From: an uncultured Alcaligenaceae bacterium
Lineage (GTDB): Bacteria > Pseudomonadota > Gammaproteobacteria > Burkholderiales > Burkholderiaceae_B
NCBI GenBank assembly: GCA_937897265.1
Contig: CALCPT010000636.1
Coordinates: 1-6,155 of the forward strand
DNA length: 6,155 nucleotides
Direction: 5' to 3'
Below, one piece after another: positions 1 through 6,155 of the stretch (position 1 is its first letter; every line of letters begins with the position of its first letter). Under the pieces are notes generated by a model. It was given only the letters and a program-made list of their open reading frames with translations, was not told the origin of the DNA and ran no database searches. A program made the translations under genes and the position numbers.

Positions 1-1
1 G

Positions 2-163
2 TTCGCCCAGCAGCGGCGGGTGGCGCCTGACGCCCGCGCGCTCGCCGTCGCGTCGCACGGCGCGCCCGGGATCGCGCTGGGCCTGGCCGACGGCGCGCAG
101 ACCGAGCGCACCACGCTCGACTGGCAGAACAACGTGAACTGGTGCGCTCGGTGCCTAAGGTGA
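2..163 (+). other. GC-rich, 5'-truncated open frame of unknown function (possible foreign gene end or assembly join)
   Basis: One frame is open from the left edge to a TGA at 161-163 (53 residues, no start in the window). In the first 47 codons, up to about position 142, all but one end in G or C, a strong coding signature for a very GC-rich genome. The first 120 bases are about 80% GC, while the SCO gene just downstream is close to balanced. The peptide includes DARALAVASHGAPGIALGLA and then TTLDWQNNVNW. I do not recognise the family; a loose similarity to the helical part of a clamp-loader (HolB/DnaX-like) subunit is only a guess. After about position 139 the GC-at-third-position signal fades, so the real reading frame may end, shift or be cut there. 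Confidence 0.4.
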
Positions 164-218
164 TTCGACCGAGCGACTTTCGCCTTGCCCACCCTTGCAT
201 AAGCACCAAAAGTCAACA

Positions 219-836
219 ATGAAACGCTGGCTCACTCTTCTATCACGTTTGCTGTGCGTGGTGAGCATTCTGGCCCTGACGGCCTGTTCAGAGCCCGACT
301 ATAAATGGTCACTCTACGACGTCAGCGGTCACTTGCCAGACCTAGAGTTCTCGTTAAAAGGAGCTGGCAATCAAACTGTTACTCAGGCTAGTCTGAAAAA
401 CAAAACAGTATTAGTCTTTTTTGGCTATGCCAGCTGTCCAGATATATGCCCAACCACGATGGCGCAATTGACTGAAGTGATTGCTAAACTTGGCAACGAT
501 GCTCAGGATGTACGGATCCTGTTTATCAGTGTCGATCCACATCGCGATAAGCCCGATATGCTGCAAGCCTATGTCGATGCGTTTAATAAAAATGCGGTGG
601 GTCTCACGGGAAGCGAAAACGAGGTTGCAGCCTTAGCCAGGCGCTATCGTATTGCCTACCAAATTGAAAAACCCAAGCCGGGCGATAACCCCGAGACCTA
701 TGATGTCACCCACAGCCGCGGCGTCTTTATTTTTGATCGTTTTGGCAAAGCCCGTTTGCTAGCCTCTGACACCGAAGCCATCGACACCGTCACCGCTGAT
801 CTGAGACGCCTGATTCAAATGACTCGTGCAAAGTAA
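219..836 (+). CDS. SCO1/SenC/PrrC family copper-binding lipoprotein (cytochrome c oxidase assembly)
   Basis: This 205-residue protein has a thioredoxin-like fold of the SCO1/SenC family. These proteins deliver copper to, or reduce cysteines of, the CuA site of cytochrome oxidase on the periplasmic face. Visible features are a lipoprotein signal peptide with lipobox L-T-A-C (Cys23), the copper-binding CxxxC motif in SCPDIC (Cys73, Cys77), the SVDPHRDKP segment (about 104-112), and the conserved distal histidine in VTHSRG (His165), so all three copper ligands are present. I chose ATG at 219 because it starts a normal MKRW signal peptide; an in-frame TTG at 195 would add eight polar residues. 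No strong Shine-Dalgarno sequence precedes it. The copper-exporting ATPase follows after 183 bp. Family assignment is firm; the exact target oxidase is inferred. Confidence 0.93.
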   Translation: MKRWLTLLSRLLCVVSILALTACSEPDYKWSLYDVSGHLPDLEFSLKGAGNQTVTQASLKNKTVLVFFGYASCPDICPTTMAQLTEVIAKLGNDAQDVRILFISVDPHRDKPDMLQAYVDAFNKNAVGLTGSENEVAALARRYRIAYQIEKPKPGDNPETYDVTHSRGVFIFDRFGKARLLASDTEAIDTVTADLRRLIQMTRAK

Positions 837-839
837 ACA

Positions 840-854
840 GAACACATGGTGTTC
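840..854. repeat. Small palindrome after the SCO gene
   Basis: GAACAC and GTGTTC form a perfect 6-bp inverted repeat around a 3-base centre, starting four bases after the SCO stop codon. It could be a weak hairpin ending the SCO transcript or a protein-binding half-site pair. No T-run follows it, so I do not call it an intrinsic terminator. Confidence 0.35.
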
Positions 855-912
855 GGTCTTTCGAAACACGTCTTTGCGTCCCGCTATCACTTAGCAGCAA
901 GAACTCCGTGCC

Positions 913-926
913 TTGATGTATGTCAA
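913..926. promoter_or_regulatory. FNR/Anr-type box upstream of the copper ATPase gene
   Basis: TTGAT-GTAT-GTCAA matches the FNR/Anr consensus TTGAT-N4-ATCAA at nine of ten defined positions. It is centred about 100 bp before the copper ATPase start codon. Proteins of this family activate genes when oxygen is low, and in many proteobacteria such boxes precede oxidase and copper-ATPase (ccoI-like) genes. No clear -10 element sits at the ideal distance, so the site is called from its sequence and position only. Confidence 0.6.
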
Positions 927-927
927 A

Positions 928-982
928 CCCCCGCTTCGTAGTTCAGTGTTAAGAAGCCCGCGCTTCGCCGGGCAATGTTAAG
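928..982. repeat. Imperfect tandem direct repeat, period 29 bp
   Basis: Positions 928-953 and 957-982 align without gaps at 20 of 26 positions. Both share CCC, then CGCTTCG, and end in TGTTAAG, each exactly 29 bp apart. The second copy also has a short GCCCG...CGGGC stem (956-960 with 969-973). The pair lies between the FNR-like box and the copper ATPase start, in the promoter or leader region. Its role is unknown; it may be an operator pair or a local duplication. Confidence 0.5.
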
Positions 983-1019
983 GTTAGCTATCTATCACTC
1001 ATGATGGCTGACAGCAACG

Positions 1020-3407
1020 ATGCTTTCAAAAGATAAGAACCCAGACGCTCTTGATATCTCAATTCAAGGCATGACCTGTGCCTCGTGCGTCTTGCGAGTT
1101 GAAAAAGCCCTGAAGGCAGTGCCTGGCGTGTCAGCGGCCACAGTCAACCTCGCGACAGAGCGCGCCCATATCAACTGGGCCACCGAGTTGTCTGACCCGA
1201 AAGACGTAAGCCTGAAGGTCTTGGCTGCGGTGCATAAAGCCGGCTACGAAGCCTCAGTGCTTGAACAGCACGCTGCGCCCTCCTCTGCCGAAGCTGACGC
1301 ACGCGATCTAGAAACAAACCTCTTGCTGCGTGCCCTTTGGGTGTCGCTCGCGCTGACGCTGCCGGTTTTTCTGGTTGAGATGGGCGGGCATCTGATACCC
1401 GGCGTTCATCACTTTGTGCATGAAACGATTGGCATGCAACGTAGCTGGATCGCACAATCAATCTTAACCACGCTAGTGTTACTTGGACCGGGGCGCGTGT
1501 TTTTTACAAAGGGCCTACCCGCGCTGTGGCACCTTGCCCCTGAAATGAACTCGCTCGTTGCCTTAGGCGCAGGCAGTGCGTGGGCCTATTCAATGGTAGC
1601 CACCTATTTACCTCAGGCCTTACCTGAGGGCACACGTTTTGTGTATTTTGAGGCGGCCGCAGTGATTGTGACCCTGATTTTGTTGGGCCGAACGCTTGAG
1701 GCTCGTGCCAAGGGACGCACCGGTGCTGCGATCAAACACCTGATTGGCTTACAGCCACGCCAAGCGCGCGTTTTGATCAACGGTCAACCAACAGATATTG
1801 CGATTGATGCGGTCAAACCAGGTGACTTGATCTTGGTGCGGCCAGGCGAGAAAATCGCGACTGATGGTGTCATTACTGAGGGCCAACCCTACCTCGACGA
1901 AGCCATGATCACGGGCGAGCCAATCCCTGTAACTAAGCGCATCGGTGATCGCGTCACCGGTGGCACCTTGAATACCACCAATAGTTTTACTTTCAAGGCT
2001 ACACACACGGGTGGCGATACTGTGTTGGCACGCATTATCCGCATGGTCGAAACTGCACAAGGGACCAAGCTGCCGATTCAAGCTCTGGTTGATCGCGTGA
2101 CAGCATGGTTCGTACCAGTCATCATTCTGTGCTCGCTGTTGACCTTTGTGCTTTGGTATTGGTTAGGCCCCACTCCAAGCCTAAGTCATGCGTTGATTAA
2201 CGCTGTGGCCGTGATGATCATCGCTTGCCCTTGCGCGATGGGTCTGGCGACACCCACCTCGATCATGGTGGGCACCGGTCGCGCCGCCGAACTCGGCGTT
2301 CTGTTTCGCCAGGGCGATGCCTTACAACGCCTGCGCGATATACAAGTCGTGGCCTTTGATAAAACCGGCACATTAACGCTGGGCAAACCCGCGCTCACCG
2401 ATTTTGTTGTACTCGAGCCAACGTACGATCGAGCTCTTCTGCTCTCTTGGGCAGCGGCCATGCAGGCACACTCTGAACATCCGATCGCTCATGCGATTGT
2501 TCAGGCTGCTCGCACCGACAATCTGCCAATCGTGACCGCGCAACACTTCCACGCGATCAGTGGCGCTGGTGTGCGGGCGACGGTAAACGGTCATGCCGTG
2601 AGCTCAGGTGCCCAGGCCTTTATGCAAACAGAAGGCATCGACACCTCTGGCGCCGCTCACTACAGCGAGCAATGGGGCCAGCAAGGTAAAACACCCATCT
2701 GTTTGGCGGTAGACGGCAAGCTCGCTGCGCTGATGGCCGTGGCTGACCCACTCAAGCCAAGTGCACATGGCGCGATTAAGGCGCTCAAGAAACTTGGGCT
2801 GCGTACCGTCATGATCACTGGCGATAATCAATACACCGCACGTGCGGTGGCACAGCAACTGGGTATCGATGAGGTGCACGCCGAGGTGTTGCCGGAAGGA
2901 AAAGTCGCGGTCTTGCAAGCGTTACAGCGCTCGAGTGCTCAAGGCGGTACGACAGAGACTTCAAACTCGCCTGCCGCCGATATACTCGCAGCAAAATCAA
3001 ACAACACTCGACCAACATCCGGCAACGTGGTGCTCGCGTTTGTGGGTGATGGCATCAACGACGCCCCTGCCTTAGCCACCGCAGATGTCGGAATCGCAAT
3101 CGGCACAGGCACCGATGTTGCAATCGAATCCGCTTCTGTGGTGTTGATGTCTGATGACCTAGCGGGTGTCGCCACAGCGATTGGTTTATCACGCGCGACG
3201 CTCACCAACATCCGACAAAATTTATTTTGGGCTTTCGCTTATAACGCCGCGCTCGTACCGGTTGCAGCGGGGGCGCTGTACCCGTCGTTTGGGATACTGT
3301 TATCGCCGATGTTTGCCGCCGGGGCGATGGCGTTTTCAAGTGTGTTTGTGGTGGCCAATGCCCTGCGGCTCAAGCGTTACAAGACTACGGGCGCCAACGC
3401 GTCGTAA
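1020..3407 (+). CDS. copA: Cu+-translocating P1B-type ATPase, CopA-like
   Basis: This 795-residue inner-membrane pump uses ATP to move Cu+ out of the cytoplasm. In order: an N-terminal heavy-metal domain with GMTCASC (17-23; Cys20, Cys23); about eight membrane helices (near 103-121, 143-160, 178-196, 207-224, 362-382, 391-411, 734-752, 758-781); the actuator TGE (298-300); the CPC metal site (403-405); the phosphorylation motif DKTGTLT (Asp447); the HP motif SEHP (485-488); and GDGINDAP (676-683). YN (741-742) and the M-x-x-S-S pattern (Met770, Ser773, Ser774) in the last two helices are Cu+-type signatures, arguing against Zn/Cd transport. An unusual polar insert of about 30 residues (637-669) precedes GDGIND. 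ATG 1020 has only a weak ribosome site. The SCO neighbour and FNR-like box leave open a CcoI/FixI-type role in oxidase assembly rather than detoxification. Confidence 0.93.
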   Translation: MLSKDKNPDALDISIQGMTCASCVLRVEKALKAVPGVSAATVNLATERAHINWATELSDPKDVSLKVLAAVHKAGYEASVLEQHAAPSSAEADARDLETNLLLRALWVSLALTLPVFLVEMGGHLIPGVHHFVHETIGMQRSWIAQSILTTLVLLGPGRVFFTKGLPALWHLAPEMNSLVALGAGSAWAYSMVATYLPQALPEGTRFVYFEAAAVIVTLILLGRTLEARAKGRTGAAIKHLIGLQPRQARVLINGQPTDIAIDAVKPGDLILVRPGEKIATDGVITEGQPYLDEAMITGEPIPVTKRIGDRVTGGTLNTTNSFTFKATHTGGDTVLARIIRMVETAQGTKLPIQALVDRVTAWFVPVIILCSLLTFVLWYWLGPTPSLSHALINAVAVMIIACPCAMGLATPTSIMVGTGRAAELGVLFRQGDALQRLRDIQVVAFDKTGTLTLGKPALTDFVVLEPTYDRALLLSWAAAMQAHSEHPIAHAIVQAARTDNLPIVTAQHFHAISGAGVRATVNGHAVSSGAQAFMQTEGIDTSGAAHYSEQWGQQGKTPICLAVDGKLAALMAVADPLKPSAHGAIKALKKLGLRTVMITGDNQYTARAVAQQLGIDEVHAEVLPEGKVAVLQALQRSSAQGGTTETSNSPAADILAAKSNNTRPTSGNVVLAFVGDGINDAPALATADVGIAIGTGTDVAIESASVVLMSDDLAGVATAIGLSRATLTNIRQNLFWAFAYNAALVPVAAGALYPSFGILLSPMFAAGAMAFSSVFVVANALRLKRYKTTGANAS

Positions 3408-3960
3408 GCGTCATTGGATCTGGACGTTGCGCGGGGTTGGCAGGTGCAATCGGGGTGCCGACCGCCAAGAACCCAACAAACCGATAGTCAAGCGTATCAA
3501 ACCCTAACGCCTCGGGCACTTCATCAGTGTAGGTGCCAAGCCCTGTACTCCAGTAGCTCGAAAAGCCCATCAAATGGGCGGCGTTTTGAATATTCATCAC
3601 CGCTGCGCCCATTGATAATGTTTGTTCGATCTCTGGCACTTTTTCATTGTCGTGCGAAATCTTGTACGCCAGCCCAATCAACAAAGGCACGGTCGATAAC
3701 CACTTGCGTGTGTTCTGCTCTTTTTGCGGTGTGATCTCGCGACCTGAACGGCGCGTTGCCGCAATCGCCAAGTCGGTAAACGCTGCGACCTCGGATTGCA
3801 TGACAAGCGCAAAGCGCCAGGCACGTAACGCTGAGTGATCGGGGGCACAGACGGCCGCCGCAAGCATTTGTTGTAGCTGCTCAACATTGGGGCCTGGGGC
3901 CTGTACAAGCTTTTGTGAACGACGCGTGGTCAGTAGCTGAGCGTTTGCGAGCGAAGTCAT
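3385..3960 (-). CDS. Nitroreductase-family flavoprotein, YdjA-like
   Basis: This 191-residue protein is a compact FMN-dependent nitroreductase-family oxidoreductase, close in length to E. coli YdjA (about 183). These enzymes pass electrons from NAD(P)H through FMN to nitro- or quinone-type substrates; the natural substrate is usually unknown. Support comes from the N-terminal RRS (13-15, FMN phosphate contact), the [13 protein letters not shown] segment (38-50), typical of YdjA, the YWSTG loop (136-140) and the C-terminal GFLAVGTP (163-170). The start is set by a good Shine-Dalgarno AAGGTG (complement of 3969-3974), eight bases before ATG. The gene converges on copA and overlaps its end by 23 bp. 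It follows the cold-shock gene on the same strand, but a strong terminator lies between them, so its promoter is not obvious. Confidence 0.87.
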   Translation of the reverse strand: MTSLANAQLLTTRRSQKLVQAPGPNVEQLQQMLAAAVCAPDHSALRAWRFALVMQSEVAAFTDLAIAATRRSGREITPQKEQNTRKWLSTVPLLIGLAYKISHDNEKVPEIEQTLSMGAAVMNIQNAAHLMGFSSYWSTGLGTYTDEVPEALGFDTLDYRFVGFLAVGTPIAPANPAQRPDPMTLTTRWRP

Positions 3961-3983
3961 TTGCGTAACACCTTAAACATTAG

Positions 3984-4016
3984 AAAAAAACCCTGCATCA
4001 CAGAAGCGATGCAGGG
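3984..4016 (-). terminator. Rho-independent terminator of the cold-shock gene
   Basis: Read on the minus strand, a perfect 9-bp stem (CCCTGCATC/GATGCAGGG, 3991-3999 with 4008-4016) with an 8-base loop is followed at once by seven T residues (complement of 3984-3990). It lies 43 bp after the cold-shock stop codon. Its T-run ends about 10 bases before the Shine-Dalgarno of the downstream nitroreductase gene. Confidence 0.9.
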
Positions 4017-4029
4017 CTTAGTTACAGAC

Positions 4030-4047
4030 TGTCTGCCGAAGCAGACA
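4030..4047 (-). other. UUCG-capped hairpin after the cold-shock gene
   Basis: On the minus strand GTCTGC-TTCG-GCAGAC forms a 6-bp stem (7 with the flanking A-T pair) capped by a very stable C(UUCG)G tetraloop. It falls in the 3' untranslated region of the cold-shock mRNA, between the stop codon and the terminator. No T-run follows, so it is more likely an mRNA-stabilising 3' structure than a second terminator. Confidence 0.7.
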
Positions 4048-4059
4048 AATCAGTATGTA

Positions 4060-4263
4060 TTACAGCACTTGAATGTTGGTAGCTGATGGGCCTTTAGCGC
4101 CCTGACCAATTTCAAAGCTAACTTTCTGGTTTTCTTCGAGAGTTTTGTAACCGCTCGAGCGAATTTCAGAATAGTGAGCGAACAGATCTTTGCCGCCGCC
4201 GTCAGGCATAATAAAACCATAACCTTTTTCGGCATTGAACCACTTCACGACACCAGTTGCCAT
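4060..4263 (-). CDS. Cold-shock domain protein (CspA family)
   Basis: This 67-residue single cold-shock domain protein binds single-stranded RNA and DNA and acts as an RNA chaperone. It shows the family opening [13 protein letters not shown]1 as KGYGFI (13-18) and RNP2 within DLFAHYSEI (26-34), and it is full length. ATG at 4263 was chosen because it gives the canonical N-terminus and has a strong Shine-Dalgarno AAGGAAG just upstream; the in-frame ATG at 4305 would add 14 non-family residues. A sigma70-type promoter (4404-4432) implies a leader of about 134 bases, long as in many cold-shock mRNAs. A strong terminator follows. Which paralogue it is, and whether cold induces it, cannot be told from the protein alone. 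Confidence 0.96.
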   Translation of the reverse strand: MATGVVKWFNAEKGYGFIMPDGGGKDLFAHYSEIRSSGYKTLEENQKVSFEIGQGAKGPSATNIQVL

Positions 4264-4268
4264 TTCAA

Positions 4269-4326
4269 CTTCCTTGATAGATAAAAAACGGGCAAAAACG
4301 CCCAACGTGCTAGATGGTCAAGGAAG
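4269..4326 (-). promoter_or_regulatory. Predicted Shine-Dalgarno-sequestering stem in the cold-shock mRNA leader
   Basis: In the minus-strand transcript, CUUCCUUGA (complement of 4318-4326) is perfectly complementary over nine bases to UCAAGGAAG (complement of 4269-4277), which contains the Shine-Dalgarno of the cold-shock gene. The 40-base loop holds a terminator-like hairpin. If it forms, the stem hides the ribosome site and could make translation depend on temperature or on RNA chaperones. The complementarity is directly visible; folding and function are inferred. Confidence 0.5.
4283..4303 (-). promoter_or_regulatory. Terminator-like hairpin in the cold-shock leader (possible attenuator)
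   Basis: The minus-strand transcript has GGGC-GUUUUU-GCCC followed by G and six U residues, ending about 20 bases before the start codon. The stem is only four GC pairs, so it would be a weak terminator or pause site. CspA-family proteins of E. coli are known to melt such hairpins, so self-regulation by antitermination is possible. Confidence 0.4.
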
Positions 4327-4403
4327 GGATAGACACCACTGATTACCACTAAGGGCGACCGACTAGGGACAAAAACCGCGTCGCTTGAGAATCTTGCAAG
4401 CAA

Positions 4404-4432
4404 AGTGTAGAGGCGAAGTTCCCTAGAGTCAA
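4404..4432 (-). promoter_or_regulatory. Sigma70-type promoter of the cold-shock gene
   Basis: On the minus strand, TTGACT (complement of 4427-4432; 5/6 to the -35 consensus) and TACACT (complement of 4404-4409; 4/6 to the -10 consensus) are separated by exactly 17 bases. Transcription would begin near 4397, giving a leader of about 134 bases. An 8-bp palindrome CTTGCAAG (4393-4400) overlaps the predicted start. Confidence 0.65.
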
Positions 4433-4562
4433 ACACTTACAGTGGTTTTTTGCCCTGAAATCGCTGAATTTGTGGTTTTCTCTACATTTTGGGTATGAAA
4501 GCAACAAAATAAGTGATTTCTCTAAGAATTTCCTTCAATTTCAAAAAAAAACACTAGGTAAC

Positions 4563-4601
4563 TATCCCTACACTTTCAGTATTGGCTGAACAACAGGGAT
4601 A
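4563..4601 (+). promoter_or_regulatory. Nested inverted repeat covering the dadA ribosome binding site
   Basis: TATCCCT (4563-4569) pairs perfectly with AGGGATA (4595-4601), which contains the dadA Shine-Dalgarno AGGGA (4595-4599, seven bases before ATG). Nested inside is TTCAG/CTGAA (4575-4579 with 4586-4590). If transcription starts upstream of 4563, the structure could block ribosome access. If it starts later, the repeat may instead be a protein-binding site. Confidence 0.4.
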
Positions 4602-4606
4602 CCGCA

Positions 4607-5902
4607 ATGAAAGTTATCGTTTTAGGTGCCGGAGTCATCGGTACAACTAGTGCGTATTACCTCGCGCGTGCGGGTGCCGAGGTCACAGTGATTGATCGTC
4701 AGGGCTGTGTCGCCAACGAAACCAGCTTCGCCAACGCCGGGCAAATCTCACCTGGCTACTCGACGCCTTGGGCAGCACCTGGCATCCCTTTCAAGGCCTT
4801 CAAATGGATGTTTGCTAAGCATGCTCCCCTAGCGATCAAGCTTGACGGTAGCTTGTGGCAGCTACGCTGGATGGCAAACATGCTGCGTAACTGCACTGCC
4901 AGCCGCTACGAGCTCAACAAAGAACGCATGATGCGCGTGGCAGAGTACAGCCGCCATTGCCTCGATACGTTGCGCGCAGACACTGGGATTCAATACGAAC
5001 AGCGTTGCGGGGGTACCTTGCAGCTGTTTCGTACTCAAGCCCAGATGGATGCGGTGCAGCGCGATATTAAAGTCTTAGAAGAATGTGGTGTGCCCTACGA
5101 GCTCCTCGGTGCGGCGCAACTCACCTCAGTTGAACCAGGTCTGCGAAGCGCACAAGGCCTGCTCGCGGGTGGGCTACGCTTACCCAATGATGAAACCGGT
5201 GACTGCCAACTATTCACATCTAGATTGGCCACACTGGCGCAAGAGCTGGGCGTGCAATTTCGCTACGACATACCTGTTAAGCAGCTGCTGACTGACGGTG
5301 GGCAAATCACCGGTGTGCGCACCGAGCACGAGGTGCTGAAGGCTGATCGTTATGTCTTGGCATTTGGCAGCTACACGCGTGATTTGCTGGCGCCTCTGAA
5401 TATCGAACTGCCGGTGTACCCAGTTAAGGGCTATTCGCTCACAGTGCCGTTAATTGATGAGTCACTTGCACCGCAATCTACCGTGCTAGACGAAACCTAC
5501 AAAGTCGCAGTCACCCGCTTTGACAACCGCATTCGTGTCGGTGGCATGGCTGAACTGAGTGGCTTTGATTTGAGCTTAAAGCCACAGCGTCGTGCCACCC
5601 TCGAAAAAGTCGTCACCGAGCTGTTTCCCGGCGGTGACGTCAAGAAGGCAACCTTCTGGACAGGCCTACGACCCATGACCCCGGATAGCACGCCGATCAT
5701 TGGTGCGACGCCTTTGAACAACCTGTTTTTAAATACGGGGCATGGCACGCTCGGCTGGACGATGGCCTGCGGCTCTGGCAAGCTGATTGCAGACTTAGTG
5801 ACGGGTCAGCGCCCTGAAATCAGTACTGACGGCCTGGCAATCAGTCGGTATCAAACAACAGCTCAGCCGCCCTTACACCGCCCGACGTCAGTACCAGCTT
5901 AG
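4607..5902 (+). CDS. dadA: D-amino acid dehydrogenase (small subunit type)
   Basis: This 431-residue FAD enzyme matches the usual DadA length (E. coli 432). It oxidises D-amino acids, chiefly D-alanine, to 2-oxo acids and ammonia, passing electrons to the membrane respiratory chain. Visible features are the N-terminal dinucleotide-binding GAGVIG (7-12) with an acidic residue at the end of the second strand (Asp30), the family block [19 protein letters not shown] (41-59), and the C-terminal FAD-contact block [17 protein letters not shown] (376-392). The ATG start has an AGGGA ribosome site seven bases upstream and gives the expected MKVIVLGAG beginning. An alanine racemase gene starts 53 bp downstream on the same strand, making a dadA-dadX-like operon likely. 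The last ~25 residues are proline-rich and variable. Confidence 0.96.
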   Translation: MKVIVLGAGVIGTTSAYYLARAGAEVTVIDRQGCVANETSFANAGQISPGYSTPWAAPGIPFKAFKWMFAKHAPLAIKLDGSLWQLRWMANMLRNCTASRYELNKERMMRVAEYSRHCLDTLRADTGIQYEQRCGGTLQLFRTQAQMDAVQRDIKVLEECGVPYELLGAAQLTSVEPGLRSAQGLLAGGLRLPNDETGDCQLFTSRLATLAQELGVQFRYDIPVKQLLTDGGQITGVRTEHEVLKADRYVLAFGSYTRDLLAPLNIELPVYPVKGYSLTVPLIDESLAPQSTVLDETYKVAVTRFDNRIRVGGMAELSGFDLSLKPQRRATLEKVVTELFPGGDVKKATFWTGLRPMTPDSTPIIGATPLNNLFLNTGHGTLGWTMACGSGKLIADLVTGQRPEISTDGLAISRYQTTAQPPLHRPTSVPA

Positions 5903-5955
5903 TTTTCAGAATATATTGAGGGCTTCATATCTCTTTAATTTTTTTCGCTGAACCG

Positions 5956-6155
5956 ATGACCCGTCCCTCAAAAGCCATCATTGACCTCGCCGCCCTGCGT
6001 GCAAACTATTTAACAGCGCGTAACCTGCATGGCGGGCGCGCCTTAGCGGTTGTTAAAGCCAATGCGTACGGACACGGCGCCGTGCCTTGCGCGCAAGCCT
6101 TAGCAGACATCGCAGACGGCTTTGCCGTTGCCTTTTCCGCCGAAGCGTTTGAGCT
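5956..6155 (+). CDS. Alanine racemase, N-terminal part (runs off the window)
   Basis: The first 66 codons of a PLP-dependent alanine racemase are present; the 3' end lies beyond the window. The motif [11 protein letters not shown] carries the PLP-binding lysine (Lys34) and a conserved Tyr (Tyr38), and the opening [12 protein letters not shown] is typical of the family. It interconverts L- and D-alanine. Directly behind dadA, it probably supplies D-alanine to DadA for catabolism (DadX role), though an Alr role in cell-wall synthesis cannot be excluded, so no symbol is given. No clear Shine-Dalgarno precedes the ATG. The 53-bp gap is T-rich but has no convincing terminator hairpin, which fits co-transcription with dadA. 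Confidence 0.93.
   Translation, partial: MTRPSKAIIDLAALRANYLTARNLHGGRALAVVKANAYGHGAVPCAQALADIADGFAVAFSAEAFE

Larger units (their letters stand above)
4264..4606. promoter_or_regulatory. Divergent intergenic region between the cold-shock gene and dadA
   Basis: This 343-bp stretch has no plausible gene. Its left part is the cold-shock leader and promoter. The right part (about 4440-4606) is AT-rich with a nine-A run (4543-4551) and must hold the dadA promoter, but no convincing -35/-10 pair stands out there. The pentamer AGGGA or its complement occurs at 4325, 4365, 4420, 4565 and 4595, and AGGGATA or its complement three times (4325-4331, 4563-4569, 4595-4601), which could reflect a shared operator. 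Lrp often controls dadA in other bacteria, but I cannot identify an Lrp site. Confidence 0.6.

Noticed and set aside
63..84. HGAPGIALGL resembling a LanC-type 'CHGAPG' zinc motif
   Set aside because: The key cysteine and preceding tryptophan are missing and the fragment is too short; no lanthipeptide context is present.
195..218. Upstream TTG start for the SCO protein
   Set aside because: It adds eight polar residues before a normal lipoprotein signal peptide and has no ribosome site; ATG at 219 fits the family better.
840..854. Palindrome as an intrinsic terminator for the SCO gene
   Set aside because: The stem is short and not GC-rich, and no T-run follows.
1001..1036. Short 11-codon open frame (ATG ATG ... 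TAA) overlapping the copA start
   Set aside because: It lacks a spaced ribosome site and shows no recognisable leader-peptide signal; it is likely chance.
1171..3211. Minus-strand open frames of 67-110 residues inside the copper ATPase gene
   Set aside because: They are antisense shadows of a clearly functional gene, with no family motifs and no ribosome sites.
4264..4305. N-terminally extended cold-shock protein starting at 4305 (minus strand)
   Set aside because: The extra 14 residues are not family-like, and the strong Shine-Dalgarno directly precedes the ATG at 4263.
5085..5781. Open frames inside dadA in other frames
   Set aside because: They overlap conserved DadA coding sequence and have no recognisable protein features.
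1..6155. CRISPR arrays, tRNA/rRNA genes, insertion sequences, defence or toxin-antitoxin modules
   Set aside because: I found no repeat-spacer pattern, tRNA-like cloverleaf, transposase or toxin-antitoxin gene; the coding content is ordinary metabolism and copper handling.

Overview
The window looks like a chromosomal stretch from a proteobacterium. The gene set and protein styles (SCO/SenC lipoprotein, CopA-type ATPase, YdjA-like nitroreductase, 67-residue cold-shock protein, DadA followed by alanine racemase) fit a betaproteobacterium, perhaps Alcaligenaceae/Burkholderiales. That placement is inference from protein appearance, not a search. Most of the window has moderate, roughly balanced base composition, but the first ~120-140 bases are about 80% GC and look like the end of a gene from a much GC-richer genome, or an assembly join.

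Layout, left to right: (1) a GC-rich truncated open frame (2-163, +); (2) an SCO1/SenC copper-chaperone lipoprotein (219-836, +); (3) a 183-bp gap with an FNR/Anr-like box, a small palindrome and a 29-bp-period direct repeat; (4) a Cu+-type P1B ATPase, CopA-like (1020-3407, +); (5) a nitroreductase-family gene on the minus strand (3385-3960), whose end overlaps the end of copA by 23 bp; (6) an intrinsic terminator and a UUCG hairpin, then a cold-shock protein gene (4060-4263, -) with a long structured leader and a recognisable sigma70 promoter; (7) a 343-bp divergent regulatory region; (8) dadA (4607-5902, +); (9) the first 66 codons of an alanine racemase gene (5956-6155, +), running off the end.

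Functionally there are two coherent pairs. SCO and the Cu+ ATPase both handle copper at the membrane and periplasm. The FNR-like site before the ATPase hints that this copper step responds to oxygen, as expected if it serves cytochrome oxidase assembly. DadA and alanine racemase together form the classic D-alanine catabolism pair: the racemase converts L- to D-alanine and DadA oxidises D-alanine to pyruvate.

I see no unknown multi-gene system. The most interesting material is non-coding: the cold-shock mRNA leader has a perfect 9-bp pairing between its Shine-Dalgarno region and an upstream segment, enclosing a terminator-like hairpin. The dadA ribosome binding site also sits in a nested inverted repeat.
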